Source: Clostridia bacterium
Lineage (GTDB): Bacteria; Bacillota; Clostridia; Oscillospirales; Acutalibacteraceae
Length of the DNA: 64,000 nucleotides
Reading direction: 5' to 3'
Assembly (NCBI GenBank): GCA_017397845.1
Contig: JAFQHU010000006.1
Span: 1-64,000, forward strand
Of this stretch, positions 25,822 to 35,492 are shown piece after piece. Position numbers and translations under genes: made by a program. The notes under the pieces are model-generated. The model ran no database searches, was not told where the DNA came from, and saw only the letters and a program-made list of their open reading frames with translations. Numbering within the stretch: the first letter of the stretch is position 1; each line of letters begins with the position of its first letter.

Positions 25822-27996
25822 TTATCCGAAAAAGTCCTTCAGCAAATCCGCCATCGGATTATCATTTTCCTCTTTCTTTTTCTCGTTCTGCTGCTTTCTC
25901 ATATAATTCATAACATCGAACTTGTTAGCACCGGCACTTTCCTTTCTCTTGTTGAAATCGGAAAGTCTTTCTCTGTAGCCGCATACACATACAAACATTT
26001 TCTTTTCGCCCTCACCCCGAAGCTCTAACTTTTTATGGCAGTCGGGACAGCGGGCATTTGTCACCTGGGTAAGTCCCTTTCTGTAGCCGCATTCTCTGTC
26101 CTGGCAAATAAGCATCTTGCCTTTTTTACCGTTTACTTCGAGCAAATATTTGCCGCATACGGGGCATTTGTCCTTGGTGGCATTATCGTGGGTATACTGT
26201 GCATTACTTGTAATTACCATGGAAACAAGAGAGGTGGAATAGTCTCGCATTTGTCCGATGAATTTCTTCATGCTTGCCGTACCCTTGCTTATGTTCTGCA
26301 GCTCCTGCTCCCATTTTGCCGTAAGCTCAGCGGATTTCAGGTCAGGGGGTACGATTTTTATGAGCTGTTTGCCCTTGGCGGTGGGATGGATTTCCTTACC
26401 CACACGCTCGATGGAGAAATTATCAAAGAGCTTTTCGATAATGTCCGCTCTTGTGGCGGGGGTACCGAGACCGCTGGTGGTGCGGATAACCGCCTGTAAA
26501 TTTTTATCTTCGATTTGTTTTACGGGATTTTCCATAGCAGAAAGGAGAGTGGCTTCCGTGTATCGTGCGGGAGGTCTTGTCTTACCGTTTATGATTTTCG
26601 CATTGAGAAGGGGAAGGGACATACCCTCACGAAGTACGGGTAAATCCTGGCTTTTGTTTTCTGCTTCGGTTTCTTCATCCTCGTCGATGCTGTTTCCGTA
26701 AAATTCCTTCCAACCGGGCTTTACGGGAGTGGTACCCTTGGCGTGGAAGCTGTGGCCGTTTATGTCGATTTGCACCTTTACCTCGTCATATTCGTAGGGC
26801 TCGGACAATACCGCCATAAAGCGTCTTACGACCAAATCATAAATGTTTCTTTCCTCGTAGGATAATTTGGCGAAATTTGGTGACTGCTCTGTGGGGATAA
26901 TGGCGTGGTGGTCGCTTACCTTGGCATTGTTTACGATGTACTTTGTTTCTATCCTGCCTCGGGAGAGCCTCATAGCCTGCTGCTGATAGGGGCCTACCGC
27001 CATGGCACGGAGTCTTTCGGGAATGGTGGCTACGATGTCGTCGGTGATGTAGCGGGAATCCGTACGGGGATAGGTGAGAACCTTGTGGTATTCATAAAGG
27101 CTCTGCATAAAGGCTAAGGTCTGCTTTGCCGAATAGCCGTATTTTTTGTTGGCATCTCTCTGTAATTCCGTCAGGTCATAGGCGGCGGGAGGTGACTTTT
27201 TCTTTGTGGTCTTCTCTACCTTTTTCACTGTACCGTTTTTGCCTTTTATGCTTTCTGCGATTTTCTCTGCAAATTCTCTGTCAGAAAAACGGGTATTGTT
27301 TTTACTGTCACGGAAGGTAGCGTTGAAGCCTTTGAATACAGCCTGAACGGAGAAGTAATCCTTTGGCTGAAATGCCTGTATTTCTTCTTCTCTTTGCACG
27401 ATAAGGGCGAGAGTCGGTGTCTGCACACGTCCTGCCGAAAGCTGAGCGTTGTATTTACAGGTGAGGGCACGTGTGACGTTGAGACCTACCAGCCAGTCAG
27501 CCTCGGCTCTTGCCTGAGCGGAATAGTAAAGATTATCGTAATCCTTGGCGGGCTTGAGGTTTGCGAAGCCTTCTTTGATTGCCTTGTCCGTTTGTGAGGA
27601 AATCCAAAGGCGGTAAGTAGGCTTTTTCCAATGAGCCTTCATCATAATCCATCTTGCCACCAGCTCACCCTCACGGCCTGCGTCGGTGGCGATTACGAGA
27701 GAGGACACGTCGGGACGCTTCATCAGAGCGGAAATCGCTCTGTACTGCTTTGAGGTCTGCTTGATGATGATCAGCTTCATTTTTTCGGGAAGCATGGGAA
27801 GGTCTTCCAGGTTCCATCTTTTGTATTTGTCGTCATAGGCATCGGGGTCTGCAAGTGTCACAAGATGTCCCAATGCCCAAGTTATTATGTATTTGGGTCC
27901 GATAATACAGCCGTCACCCTTTTGGTGACAGCCGAGCACACGGGCAATATCTCTGGCAACTGAAGGCTTTTCCGCCAAAACGAGAGTTTTGTCCAT
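25822..27996 (-). CDS. topB: DNA topoisomerase III
   Basis: A 724-residue type IA topoisomerase that relaxes and decatenates DNA. The Toprim domain has Glu9 (AEKPS) and TDAGREGE (104-111) for Mg2+ binding. The active-site Tyr309 lies in LTYPRTDSRY. A C-terminal zinc-ribbon pair carries CPVC...CQDREC and CPDC...CVC in the last 110 residues, and a Lys/Glu-rich tail follows. Some TopB proteins lack the zinc part, so this is the longer form. It starts 13 bases after ymfH, after AAAGGAG, as the last gene of the leftward ymfF-ymfH-topB operon. Related enzymes also occur on conjugative elements, but no such genes lie near. Confidence 0.95.
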   Translation of the reverse strand: MDKTLVLAEKPSVARDIARVLGCHQKGDGCIIGPKYIITWALGHLVTLADPDAYDDKYKRWNLEDLPMLPEKMKLIIIKQTSKQYRAISALMKRPDVSSLVIATDAGREGELVARWIMMKAHWKKPTYRLWISSQTDKAIKEGFANLKPAKDYDNLYYSAQARAEADWLVGLNVTRALTCKYNAQLSAGRVQTPTLALIVQREEEIQAFQPKDYFSVQAVFKGFNATFRDSKNNTRFSDREFAEKIAESIKGKNGTVKKVEKTTKKKSPPAAYDLTELQRDANKKYGYSAKQTLAFMQSLYEYHKVLTYPRTDSRYITDDIVATIPERLRAMAVGPYQQQAMRLSRGRIETKYIVNNAKVSDHHAIIPTEQSPNFAKLSYEERNIYDLVVRRFMAVLSEPYEYDEVKVQIDINGHSFHAKGTTPVKPGWKEFYGNSIDEDEETEAENKSQDLPVLREGMSLPLLNAKIINGKTRPPARYTEATLLSAMENPVKQIEDKNLQAVIRTTSGLGTPATRADIIEKLFDNFSIERVGKEIHPTAKGKQLIKIVPPDLKSAELTAKWEQELQNISKGTASMKKFIGQMRDYSTSLVSMVITSNAQYTHDNATKDKCPVCGKYLLEVNGKKGKMLICQDRECGYRKGLTQVTNARCPDCHKKLELRGEGEKKMFVCVCGYRERLSDFNKRKESAGANKFDVMNYMRKQQNEKKKEENDNPMADLLKDFFG

Positions 27997-28009
27997 TGTT
28001 TTTTCTCCT

Positions 28010-29278
28010 TTATTTTATAATAGATAAACAGTAGTTTTCCGTATCAAAGCTTTCTTCGACAGCCTTTTCCACATCCCTTTTGGTGATGGTTTTGTAAAGC
28101 TCCACCGTGTCGAAAAGACCTTGTCCGTTAAAGTAAGCATCGATGATGTTGTTTGCCATATCGTCCACATCGTTGAAGGCTAAAACTGCGTTTCCGTACA
28201 TTTTTTTCAGCGAAACATTGAAATCCTCGTCGCTGATGCCTTTTTCTTTGATTTCCTCTATCTTTCCGATTATGGCGTTTTTAACCTCTTCGGGATTTGT
28301 GCTTTCACCGGTAAATATCGGTGCGGCGAAGCCTCTGCCGGCAAAATACTCCTTGCCGAAGGCGGGGTTGATAAGTCCCTTTTCCATAAGCTCGCTGTAA
28401 AGCGGGGAAACCTTGCCGCCGATAATGTCGAGAGCAATATTAACCGTGAGACTTTTTCTTGCTGAGGGTACTGCACTGCTGAGACATTCTTTGAAGCCTA
28501 AAGCAAATTTGGGCATATCCACACCCATTTCTTCTTCGATATGCTTTTGTGCGACAGCTTTCGGCTCTTCGGGGATAATCTGCTCAAATTTTACGGTGGC
28601 TTCGGGCTTTATTACTCTGTCAACTATATTGAGTACGGTATCTTTTTTTACGTTACCAACCACAGCCAAAGCCATATTGCTTAAGTTATAGAAGGTGTTG
28701 TAGCAACTGTAAAGCAGCTCAGCGTTGATCTGCGCTATTGATTCTATGGTGCCCGCGATGTCGATTCTGACGGGATTATTGCTGTACATACCTCTTAAAA
28801 GATTGAAAAGCACCTGCCAATCGGGGCTGTCCTGATACATTCTGATTTCCTGACCGATGATACCCTGCTCCTTTTGAACTGTCTCTTCGGTGAAATAGGG
28901 CGCCTTTACGAAATCCAAAAGAATTTCGAGGTTTTTTTTAAATTCCTGAGAGCATTGGAAAAGATAACAGGTACGGTCAAAGCTTGTATAAGCGTTGGCA
29001 TTTGCGCCCGTTTCTGCAAAGCGGGTAAAAGCATCGAGCTCCTCACTTTCGAAAAGCTTATGCTCCAAAAAGTGTGCGATACCTTCGGGAACAGAGGTGT
29101 ATTCCTTTTCACCCTCTAATCTGAAGCAGGTGTCCACGGAGCCGTATTTTGTACCGAAAATTGCGTAGGCACCCGAATAATCAGGCTTTTCCATAACGAA
29201 AATTTTGAGACCTGAGTCATGATTTATTTCGTAGTATTCCTCGTTTAAAAGCTCGTTTCTGACGGTGGTGAAATCCAT
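28010..29278 (-). CDS. ymfH: M16 zinc metallopeptidase, YmfH type
   Basis: A 422-residue M16-family protease with the inverted zinc motif HFLEH (His69, Glu72, His73) and a distal Glu144 in IGQEIRMY, all intact. It pairs with the upstream YmfF-type subunit, which lacks the motif, like the catalytic/non-catalytic halves of bacterial M16 heterodimers. The C-terminal M16_C domain is present. It overlaps ymfF by one base, a mark of translational coupling. Substrate is unknown. In Bacillus the pair lies in a developmental/envelope region. Confidence 0.88.
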   Translation of the reverse strand: MDFTTVRNELLNEEYYEINHDSGLKIFVMEKPDYSGAYAIFGTKYGSVDTCFRLEGEKEYTSVPEGIAHFLEHKLFESEELDAFTRFAETGANANAYTSFDRTCYLFQCSQEFKKNLEILLDFVKAPYFTEETVQKEQGIIGQEIRMYQDSPDWQVLFNLLRGMYSNNPVRIDIAGTIESIAQINAELLYSCYNTFYNLSNMALAVVGNVKKDTVLNIVDRVIKPEATVKFEQIIPEEPKAVAQKHIEEEMGVDMPKFALGFKECLSSAVPSARKSLTVNIALDIIGGKVSPLYSELMEKGLINPAFGKEYFAGRGFAAPIFTGESTNPEEVKNAIIGKIEEIKEKGISDEDFNVSLKKMYGNAVLAFNDVDDMANNIIDAYFNGQGLFDTVELYKTITKRDVEKAVEESFDTENYCLSIIK

Positions 29279-30552
29279 TATTCTTCCTCCTTTTCGCTCT
29301 CTAAGATAAATACCGTATCCTCCGTTACCATAGAGGCGGCGAGGATGATTTCCTCACGGCTGACAGCGTTTATTTCCTCGATAAAGCTGTCCGGTGTTCT
29401 GAAAATTCCGGCTGTGCTTTGAGCTGTCATCCAACCGTTTACGGTAACGATGCTGTCTTCCACAGAGGCGAAAGTGTCGGTAATACTTTTTTTCGCGTTA
29501 ATGATTACTTCGTCGGTGAAATTGCCTTTTCTCACTTCGTCAAGCTCGTTTCTTATGGCATCCAAAGCTTTGAGTGCGTTTTCGGTTTCGACATCGCTTT
29601 CCACGACGATAAGCCCTTTACTGTTTATGAGTCTCGCACTGCAGTAATAGCAAAGGCTCATTTTTTCTCTGACATTCATAAACAGCTTCGAAAAGGTGCC
29701 GCTGCCGAAAATGGCGCACATCACCTTTATGGCGGCGTAGTTATCGTAATCATAGGTCATACCCGCTCTCATACCGATTACCAATTTGCCCTGCTTAACC
29801 TTCTGCTTTTCTGTAACTGTTTTGCTTTCGTAAGCCTCAGTTAAAAATTCCGTGTGAAGCTCCGTTACGGCTTTTTTGTCGCGGGCAAGAGAATCAAAAA
29901 GGGCAGAAAATATCTTTTCTGTTTTCTTTTCATTGATGTTACCTGTAACATTTATCTGAACAGGGCAGGAAAAAAGAAGCTTTTTCCAAATCTCCATAAG
30001 CTCTTTGCCCGTGATTTTTTCGATGTCCTCCGCTCTGCCGTAGGGGCTTATTCCGTAAATTTCGTCACGGCACATTTCTTCTGTCATTCTGTCAAAAGCA
30101 TAGAGGCGTTTTTCGTCCTTTCTGCTTTCTATCGCTTCCGCAAGAAGCCTTTTTTCTCTTTGCACATTTTCTTCTCTGAAGCCTTCGGGAGTGATGTCCG
30201 GTTTGAAAAGACAGGTACACAGAAGCTTTACACATTCCTCCCATACCCTGTCATTACCCAAAGCAAATCTGTCGTCGAGACAAAGAAGGGATAAAGACAG
30301 CACCTGTACCTCGCCGATTTTACTGACAGAGGGTGTTATGGTTGCGCCGTAAAGAGAAGCGAGACGGCGGTTCATGCTCATAATCGTGCTGTAGCTTTTG
30401 TTTGTCCGTGCCAACAGATTTATGAGCAGTGCATATTTGGTTGCATCCTCGGAAAGGGGAGTGAGCAAATTCAGCGTTATCACCGAATTTTTAAACTTGG
30501 CGGTTTTGTGAATACAAAGTCTTACTCCGCCGCTGATTTCTTTTATGTTCAT
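29278..30552 (-). CDS. ymfF: M16-family non-catalytic subunit, YmfF type
   Basis: A 424-residue M16-fold protein without the HxxEH zinc site at the expected N-terminal position, therefore probably the substrate-holding partner of YmfH. The glycine-rich loop region and M16_C domain (about 170-340) are kept. AGGAGGACAG precedes ATG. A likely promoter lies upstream on the same strand. Confidence 0.85.
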   Translation of the reverse strand: MNIKEISGGVRLCIHKTAKFKNSVITLNLLTPLSEDATKYALLINLLARTNKSYSTIMSMNRRLASLYGATITPSVSKIGEVQVLSLSLLCLDDRFALGNDRVWEECVKLLCTCLFKPDITPEGFREENVQREKRLLAEAIESRKDEKRLYAFDRMTEEMCRDEIYGISPYGRAEDIEKITGKELMEIWKKLLFSCPVQINVTGNINEKKTEKIFSALFDSLARDKKAVTELHTEFLTEAYESKTVTEKQKVKQGKLVIGMRAGMTYDYDNYAAIKVMCAIFGSGTFSKLFMNVREKMSLCYYCSARLINSKGLIVVESDVETENALKALDAIRNELDEVRKGNFTDEVIINAKKSITDTFASVEDSIVTVNGWMTAQSTAGIFRTPDSFIEEINAVSREEIILAASMVTEDTVFILESEKEEE

Positions 30553-30594
30553 TTTCTGTCCTCCTGAAACAGTTGATTTTATACATGCTTTATT

Positions 30595-30624
30595 ATTGTA
30601 TCATAAAAGTATATACGTATGCAA
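30595..30624 (-). promoter_or_regulatory. Promoter of the ymfF-ymfH-topB operon
   Basis: On the - strand TTGCAT (30619-30624) and TACAAT (30595-30600) are 18 bases apart. Confidence 0.55.
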
Positions 30625-30991
30625 ATATTATTACAAAAAATATTCCGTTCTTTATGAAAAAATATTACGCTGAAGTTTGTATTATAAATGCAGGGAAAGG
30701 AGGATATGTTCAGACTGATTTAAAGGTATATTAAAGTTTCGATGATATACTTTACGTATGTTTTTGTCAGGGAAAAGGGCTTTTAGCTTCGTCAAAATAA
30801 CCATTAATATCGGTCAATCGCTTTAAACCGATAAAAAGGAAAGAAACAGAACTGATTATATGGTGAATTTTAACAATGTCTAAACCTACAAAAATAATAC
30901 TGAATAAGCACAAATAATGCCGAAAACGTCAAAAATACCCCCTATATTTTTTAATAAATAAAAAATTATCTAAAAATTTTGCGGTTTTATA
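30625..30991. other. Intergenic region without a gene
   Basis: AT-rich DNA between the divergent ymfF and CdaR-type genes. An AAAGGAGG-like site near 30696-30704 precedes an ATG, but that frame closes after five codons. No tRNA, riboswitch or strong hairpin was recognised. A small RNA cannot be excluded. Confidence 0.4.
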
Positions 30992-31020
30992 TTGCAAAAT
31001 GCCGATAAATTGTGTAAAAT
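30992..31020 (+). promoter_or_regulatory. Promoter of the CdaR-type regulator
   Basis: TTGCAA at 30992-30997 and TAAAAT at 31015-31020, 17 bases apart, about 60 bases before the start codon. Confidence 0.6.
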
Positions 31021-31083
31021 GGTTATTATGACGATAGTCAAAATATCCAATTAACATAATTTTTCAGTTGGGGGAACATAAAA

Positions 31084-32169
31084 ATGGCTAACAGATTATT
31101 CCAAGGTATCATTCATCAGATGAAGGATGCCATCGACCGTACCATCGGCGTTATCGATAACAGCGGCACCGTCGTATGCTGCAGCGATCTCGGACGCATC
31201 GGAGAAACAGACCTTGTCGATGCAAAGGAAGTTTTTTCTGCATCGGGCGTAACCGTCATCGGCGGCAAAACCTTTCTCGTGATTGCTTCGCAAACTCATC
31301 CGGACAGCGCTATTTTCGTTGACGGTAATGACGAAGCTGCTGCAAATTACGTAAAGCTTATCGCCATTTCTCTCGGCGGCATCAAACAGTATTATGATGT
31401 GAAATTTGACCGCAGCAATTTTATCAAAAACGTTATTCTCGATAATATCCTTCAGGGTGACATTTATCTTAAAACCCGTGAGCTCGGCTTTAATAATGAG
31501 GTATCACGCTGTGTTCTTCTCATCAGAACAGCCGAAAGAACCGACATTTCGGTAAGTGAATCCATTCAGAATCTTTTCCCCGATAAAAATAAAGACTTCG
31601 TTATCAATATTAACGAAACCGACATCGCACTTGTCAAAGAGGTACGTGCAGGCAACGAAATAAAAGACCTTGAGAAGCTTGCCAGAAGCATCGTTGACTC
31701 CTTACATACCGAATACTATATCAACGCCATCATCGGTATCGGCACCATAGTAACGGGTATAAAAGAGCTTCCCCGTTCTTTTAAAGAGTCACAGATTGCT
31801 CTCGAAGTAGGCAAGGTATTTGATACTGAAAAAACTATCGTCACTTATGAAAACTTGGGTATTGCCCGACTTATTTATCAACTTCCCACCACCCTTTGTG
31901 AAATGTTCCTCAAAGAAATTTTCAAAAAGGGCTCAATTGTGGGTCTTGATCACGAAACACTTTTCACCATTCAGAAATTTTTCGAAAATAATCTCAACGT
32001 TTCCGAAACCTCCCGAAAGCTTTTCGTGCACAGAAATACCCTCGTTTACAGACTCGAAAAAATCAAAAAGCTCACAGGTCTCGACCTGAGAGAGTTTGAC
32101 GATGCCATCGTATTCAAAGTTGCACTCATGGTAAAGAAATATCTTGATGCAAAGCCCATCAAATATTAA
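31084..32169 (+). CDS. CdaR/PucR-family transcriptional regulator
   Basis: A 361-residue cytoplasmic regulator. The N-terminal 120 residues resemble a sugar-diacid or PAS-like sensing region. A central GGDEF-like degenerate domain spans about 140-255. The C-terminal PucR-type helix-turn-helix (about 303-332, LNVSETSRKLFVHRNTLVYR) is very typical of CdaR relatives. The effector is unknown. The gene sits immediately upstream of ftsE-ftsX rather than a sugar-acid operon, so it may regulate envelope genes, though that is inference from position. GTTGGGGG weakly resembles a ribosome site. Confidence 0.8.
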   Translation: MANRLFQGIIHQMKDAIDRTIGVIDNSGTVVCCSDLGRIGETDLVDAKEVFSASGVTVIGGKTFLVIASQTHPDSAIFVDGNDEAAANYVKLIAISLGGIKQYYDVKFDRSNFIKNVILDNILQGDIYLKTRELGFNNEVSRCVLLIRTAERTDISVSESIQNLFPDKNKDFVININETDIALVKEVRAGNEIKDLEKLARSIVDSLHTEYYINAIIGIGTIVTGIKELPRSFKESQIALEVGKVFDTEKTIVTYENLGIARLIYQLPTTLCEMFLKEIFKKGSIVGLDHETLFTIQKFFENNLNVSETSRKLFVHRNTLVYRLEKIKKLTGLDLREFDDAIVFKVALMVKKYLDAKPIKY

Positions 32170-32226
32170 TAATGTTGCCTTCCGCTGCTTTGTAAGCATA
32201 AAGGAAGCATACTCTCTGTAAGTAAG

Positions 32227-32258
32227 AGCCGTCATTATTTTTGTGAATATTGACGGCT
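32227..32258 (+). other. Hairpin between the CdaR-type gene and ftsE
   Basis: A perfect 8-bp stem (32227-32234 with 32251-32258) extends inward after one mismatch. No T tract follows on either strand, so it is more likely an operator or leader element than a terminator. Confidence 0.45.
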
Positions 32259-32331
32259 ATAAATAAGATTACGGGTATATTAAAGGGATGCTCCCGATTC
32301 AGCCCGGTTCAGATGAAGAAAGAGACGGAAT

Positions 32332-33111
32332 ATGATAGAATTTAAAAATGTTTCAATGAAATATAAAACCAACGGCGCCGTTGCCCTTGACAATGTAAGC
32401 ATCAAAATCGAAGACGGTGAATTTGTTTTTATCGTCGGTGCTTCCGGCGCAGGCAAAAGCTCCTTCCTTAATGTAATTATGGGCCAAGAAAAGGTTGACT
32501 CAGGTATCGTAAGAGTCGGTCCGTATAATCTTGCCTCCATCAGAAGGAGAGCGTTGCCTTATTTAAGACGTATGCTCGGTATCGTTTTTCAGGATTTCAG
32601 ACTTATCCCGAAAATGACCGTTTACGATAATGTAGCTTTTGCACTCAGAGTTATCGGTATGGGTGACAAAAGGATCACCAAACGAGTACGCTATGTTCTC
32701 AAACTTGTTGACCTTTCGGAAAAAGCAAACGATTTTCCTCATCAGCTTTCACAGGGTGAGCGTCAGCGTGTGGCTATTGCCAGAGCACTCGTTAACAATC
32801 CTGCAGTAATTATTGCTGACGAGCCTACGGGTAACCTTGACCCCATTCTTTCAAATGACATTATGAGTCTTTTCGATAAGATCAATGCTTTGGGTGCCAC
32901 TGTTGTGGTTGTTACCCATGACCTTGAATTGGTTCATCAGTTCGACCACCGTATCGTTACCATCGAAAACGGCAGAGTTGTTTCCGATATTCCCTCAAAA
33001 TATAAGCAGTCAGAGGATATTTCTCTGAGATTCAAACCCGAAGAGACTGAAACGGAAACAGAACAGCAGTCCGAAGAAGCTGAAGAAACGGAGGAACAGG
33101 AAAATGGCTAA
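32332..33111 (+). CDS. ftsE: Cell-division ATP-binding protein FtsE
   Basis: A 259-residue ABC ATPase that powers conformational change in FtsX to activate peptidoglycan hydrolases. Walker A is GASGAGKSS (36-44), the ABC signature LSQGERQ (139-145) and Walker B IIADEP (160-165). A long acidic Glu/Thr-rich tail (about 232-259) extends past the usual FtsE end. It overlaps ftsX by 8 bases. Confidence 0.95.
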   Translation: MIEFKNVSMKYKTNGAVALDNVSIKIEDGEFVFIVGASGAGKSSFLNVIMGQEKVDSGIVRVGPYNLASIRRRALPYLRRMLGIVFQDFRLIPKMTVYDNVAFALRVIGMGDKRITKRVRYVLKLVDLSEKANDFPHQLSQGERQRVAIARALVNNPAVIIADEPTGNLDPILSNDIMSLFDKINALGATVVVVTHDLELVHQFDHRIVTIENGRVVSDIPSKYKQSEDISLRFKPEETETETEQQSEEAEETEEQENG

Positions 33112-34042
33112 AAAAAGAAACCGTTCAGGCGGTCTTAATACCACTTACCTTACGAAAATGGGCGCACGTAATATTATTGCAAACCGCAGCATGTCCTTTT
33201 CTTCCGTAAGTGTTCTTACTGCCTGTCTTCTGCTTATCGGTGTTTCCGTAATGATTCTTGTAAATATTCAGAATCTTGTAAAGGACGTCGAAAATCAGAA
33301 TGTTGTCGTTGCTTTTGTAAAAGAGGGCATAAGCGATGAAGAGGTGGCAAAGGTCGGCACGGACCTTTCAGCTATTCCCGACGTAACCGCTGTTGAGTTT
33401 GTTTCTAAGGAAGCGGGCTATGAGGAGCAGTTGCGTGAATTCGGTGTTGACGAGAATCTTTTCGATGATGTAATCGACAATCCGCTGCCCCATTCTTACC
33501 GCGTATCCGTAAGTAATCTCGAACAGTTCCAAATAACGCTCACGAGCATAAAGGCTGTGGCAAATGTGGAATCGGTGCGTGAAAGTCAGGAGCTTGTCAG
33601 TCAGATTTCCACTTTGCAGAACTCCATCACAGCTATCTGCGTTATTATCGTTGCGGTTTTGGCGGTAGTTTCGATGTTTATTATTTCAAACACCATCCGT
33701 ATTACCATGGTATCCAGAAAAATCGACATCCAGGTTATGAAATCCGTCGGTGCCACCAATACCTTTATCTGTTGGCCCTTTATGATTGAGGGTGTGATTA
33801 TCGGTGTTATTTCCGGTATCCTTGCGGTGATTCTTACTTTCCTTGTTGAAAAAATCGAAGGCGGCGCCATGCAGTCGCTGCTCGAAATGTTCGGCAGTGA
33901 ATCCATAGCTCTTACGAGTTATCTGCCGCTTCTTATCGTAGCTTACCTTTTTTCGGGTGTATTTATCGGCGCTTTCGGCAGTATCGTTTCCATCAGTAAA
34001 TACCTTAAAAAGGAAGGCAGCGAAGCCAACGAAATGCTTTAA
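33104..34042 (+). CDS. ftsX: Cell-division membrane protein FtsX
   Basis: A 312-residue type VII ABC membrane subunit. A basic cytoplasmic N-terminus is followed by TM1 (about 37-58). The extracytoplasmic loop (about 60-170) contacts hydrolase partners, and three further helices end the protein (about 175-197, 225-247, 275-298). With FtsE it transmits ATP hydrolysis to the coiled-coil domains of secreted hydrolases, which here are encoded directly downstream. Confidence 0.95.
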   Translation: MAKKRNRSGGLNTTYLTKMGARNIIANRSMSFSSVSVLTACLLLIGVSVMILVNIQNLVKDVENQNVVVAFVKEGISDEEVAKVGTDLSAIPDVTAVEFVSKEAGYEEQLREFGVDENLFDDVIDNPLPHSYRVSVSNLEQFQITLTSIKAVANVESVRESQELVSQISTLQNSITAICVIIVAVLAVVSMFIISNTIRITMVSRKIDIQVMKSVGATNTFICWPFMIEGVIIGVISGILAVILTFLVEKIEGGAMQSLLEMFGSESIALTSYLPLLIVAYLFSGVFIGAFGSIVSISKYLKKEGSEANEML

Positions 34043-34113
34043 AAAACTGATTAAACCGAAAATTTTTTCGGTTTAATCGTGTTTTTAAACAAACGTATTT
34101 TAGGAGTGTAGAT

Positions 34114-35457
34114 ATGAGCAAAAAACTTGTACAGTCAATATGCTTCCTTCTTGCTTTAATTCTTGCCCTTACCTTTAACGTCTCTGCGGCTACTCAGGCG
34201 GAGCTTGAGGCGCAGATTGCACAGAATAACGCTCAGATTCAGGCTAATCAGGAAAAGCTCGATGAGCTTAAGGAGCAAAAAGAAAATCAGCAGCAGTACC
34301 TTGAAGCTCTCGAACAGCAAATAAAAGCCGTTGAAACCAAAGCCTCAAATCTGCAAACTCAGGTGGAAACCATCGACACAGAGATAGGAAAGCTTAACGG
34401 TGAGCTCAAACAGTTAGGTAACGAAATCAAGGTAATCAATGAGGATATTGACAAAACACAGAAAAAGATTTCCGAAACCCAATCAAACATATCCCTTAAA
34501 AGTGATACTCTTTCAAAAAAGCTTCGTTCCGCTTATATAAACGGAAATCAGTCAGCTTTAAAAATCCTTATGGGCTCGAAAACCCTTGCATCTTTTCTTA
34601 CCCGTCTGGAGATGATGAAGCGCACATCAGAACGTGACAAAAAGGTTATTACCGAGTTCAGAGATCAGGTAAAAGAGCTCAAAAAAGATAAATCCAAGCT
34701 TGAAAAGGACCGAACTCAGCTCGCTGAAAAGGAAGCACAGGTCACCGATAAAAAAAGTGAGCAGGACAGCAAAAAAGCCACCCTTCTCGAAAAACAGAAA
34801 GAATATGACAGCACAATGTCCGGTCTTGAAAGCCAATACGGCGAAATTGAAAAGGTTATGGAAAGAATCGATAAATCAAGCTCGGAGTATAAAGATTATA
34901 TAAACAAGCTTGAGGCGGAAAACGCCGCTGCCGATGCTGAAATCGACCGTATTCTGGAGGCATATTATGCCACACAAAATCAGCAAAGCACTACCCGTCT
35001 TCCTGCTTCAAATGCCGCACCCGGTGAATCATATCAGGGGACAGGCTCATGGTATTGGCCCATCGGTAACACATGGTGCTATATCAGCAGTAAGTTCGGC
35101 TACCGTGATGCCAGCATTTCCGGTTGGGGCTTTCACGGCGGTATCGACCTTGCGGGCGGTAACGGTAAGCTTCACGGAGCACCCGTTTACGCCACCAGAG
35201 CCGGTACGGTTATTGCCGCTGTCACGGGTAATACCGGCTACGGTATTTACGTCCTTATTGACCATGGCGACGGCTATTCCAGTCTTTATGCCCATATGTC
35301 TGCCCGCTATGTGGAGGTCGGTAACTATGTTACACAGGGACAAATGATCGGCAGGGTAGGTAACACCGGTAATTCGAGGGGTGCCCATCTTCATTTCGAA
35401 ATCCGTTACTACGGCGAAAAGAAAGATCCTCTCAATTATGTGAGAAACCCTAACTGA
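34114..35457 (+). CDS. Secreted coiled-coil M23 (LytM) peptidoglycan hydrolase, first copy
   Basis: A 447-residue protein. A signal peptide (1 to about 25, ending Val-Ser-Ala) precedes a long coiled coil (about 26-285), a Ser/Ala/Pro linker and a LytM domain (about 315-440). The zinc and catalytic residues are all present: His341 and Asp345 in HGGID, His394 in YAHM, His425 and His427 in HLH. Unlike E. coli EnvC, whose LytM site is degenerate, this should be an active endopeptidase. The coiled coil and position right after ftsEX suggest gating by FtsX. TTAGGAGTG precedes ATG. Confidence 0.9.
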   Translation: MSKKLVQSICFLLALILALTFNVSAATQAELEAQIAQNNAQIQANQEKLDELKEQKENQQQYLEALEQQIKAVETKASNLQTQVETIDTEIGKLNGELKQLGNEIKVINEDIDKTQKKISETQSNISLKSDTLSKKLRSAYINGNQSALKILMGSKTLASFLTRLEMMKRTSERDKKVITEFRDQVKELKKDKSKLEKDRTQLAEKEAQVTDKKSEQDSKKATLLEKQKEYDSTMSGLESQYGEIEKVMERIDKSSSEYKDYINKLEAENAAADAEIDRILEAYYATQNQQSTTRLPASNAAPGESYQGTGSWYWPIGNTWCYISSKFGYRDASISGWGFHGGIDLAGGNGKLHGAPVYATRAGTVIAAVTGNTGYGIYVLIDHGDGYSSLYAHMSARYVEVGNYVTQGQMIGRVGNTGNSRGAHLHFEIRYYGEKKDPLNYVRNPN

Positions 35458-35492
35458 TAAATCTTTCTCATAATCATAGGAGTGATTTAATT

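Noticed and set aside
30696..30720. AAAGGAGG followed by an ATG in the ymfF/CdaR gap
   Set aside because: The frame closes after five codons, so no gene is called.
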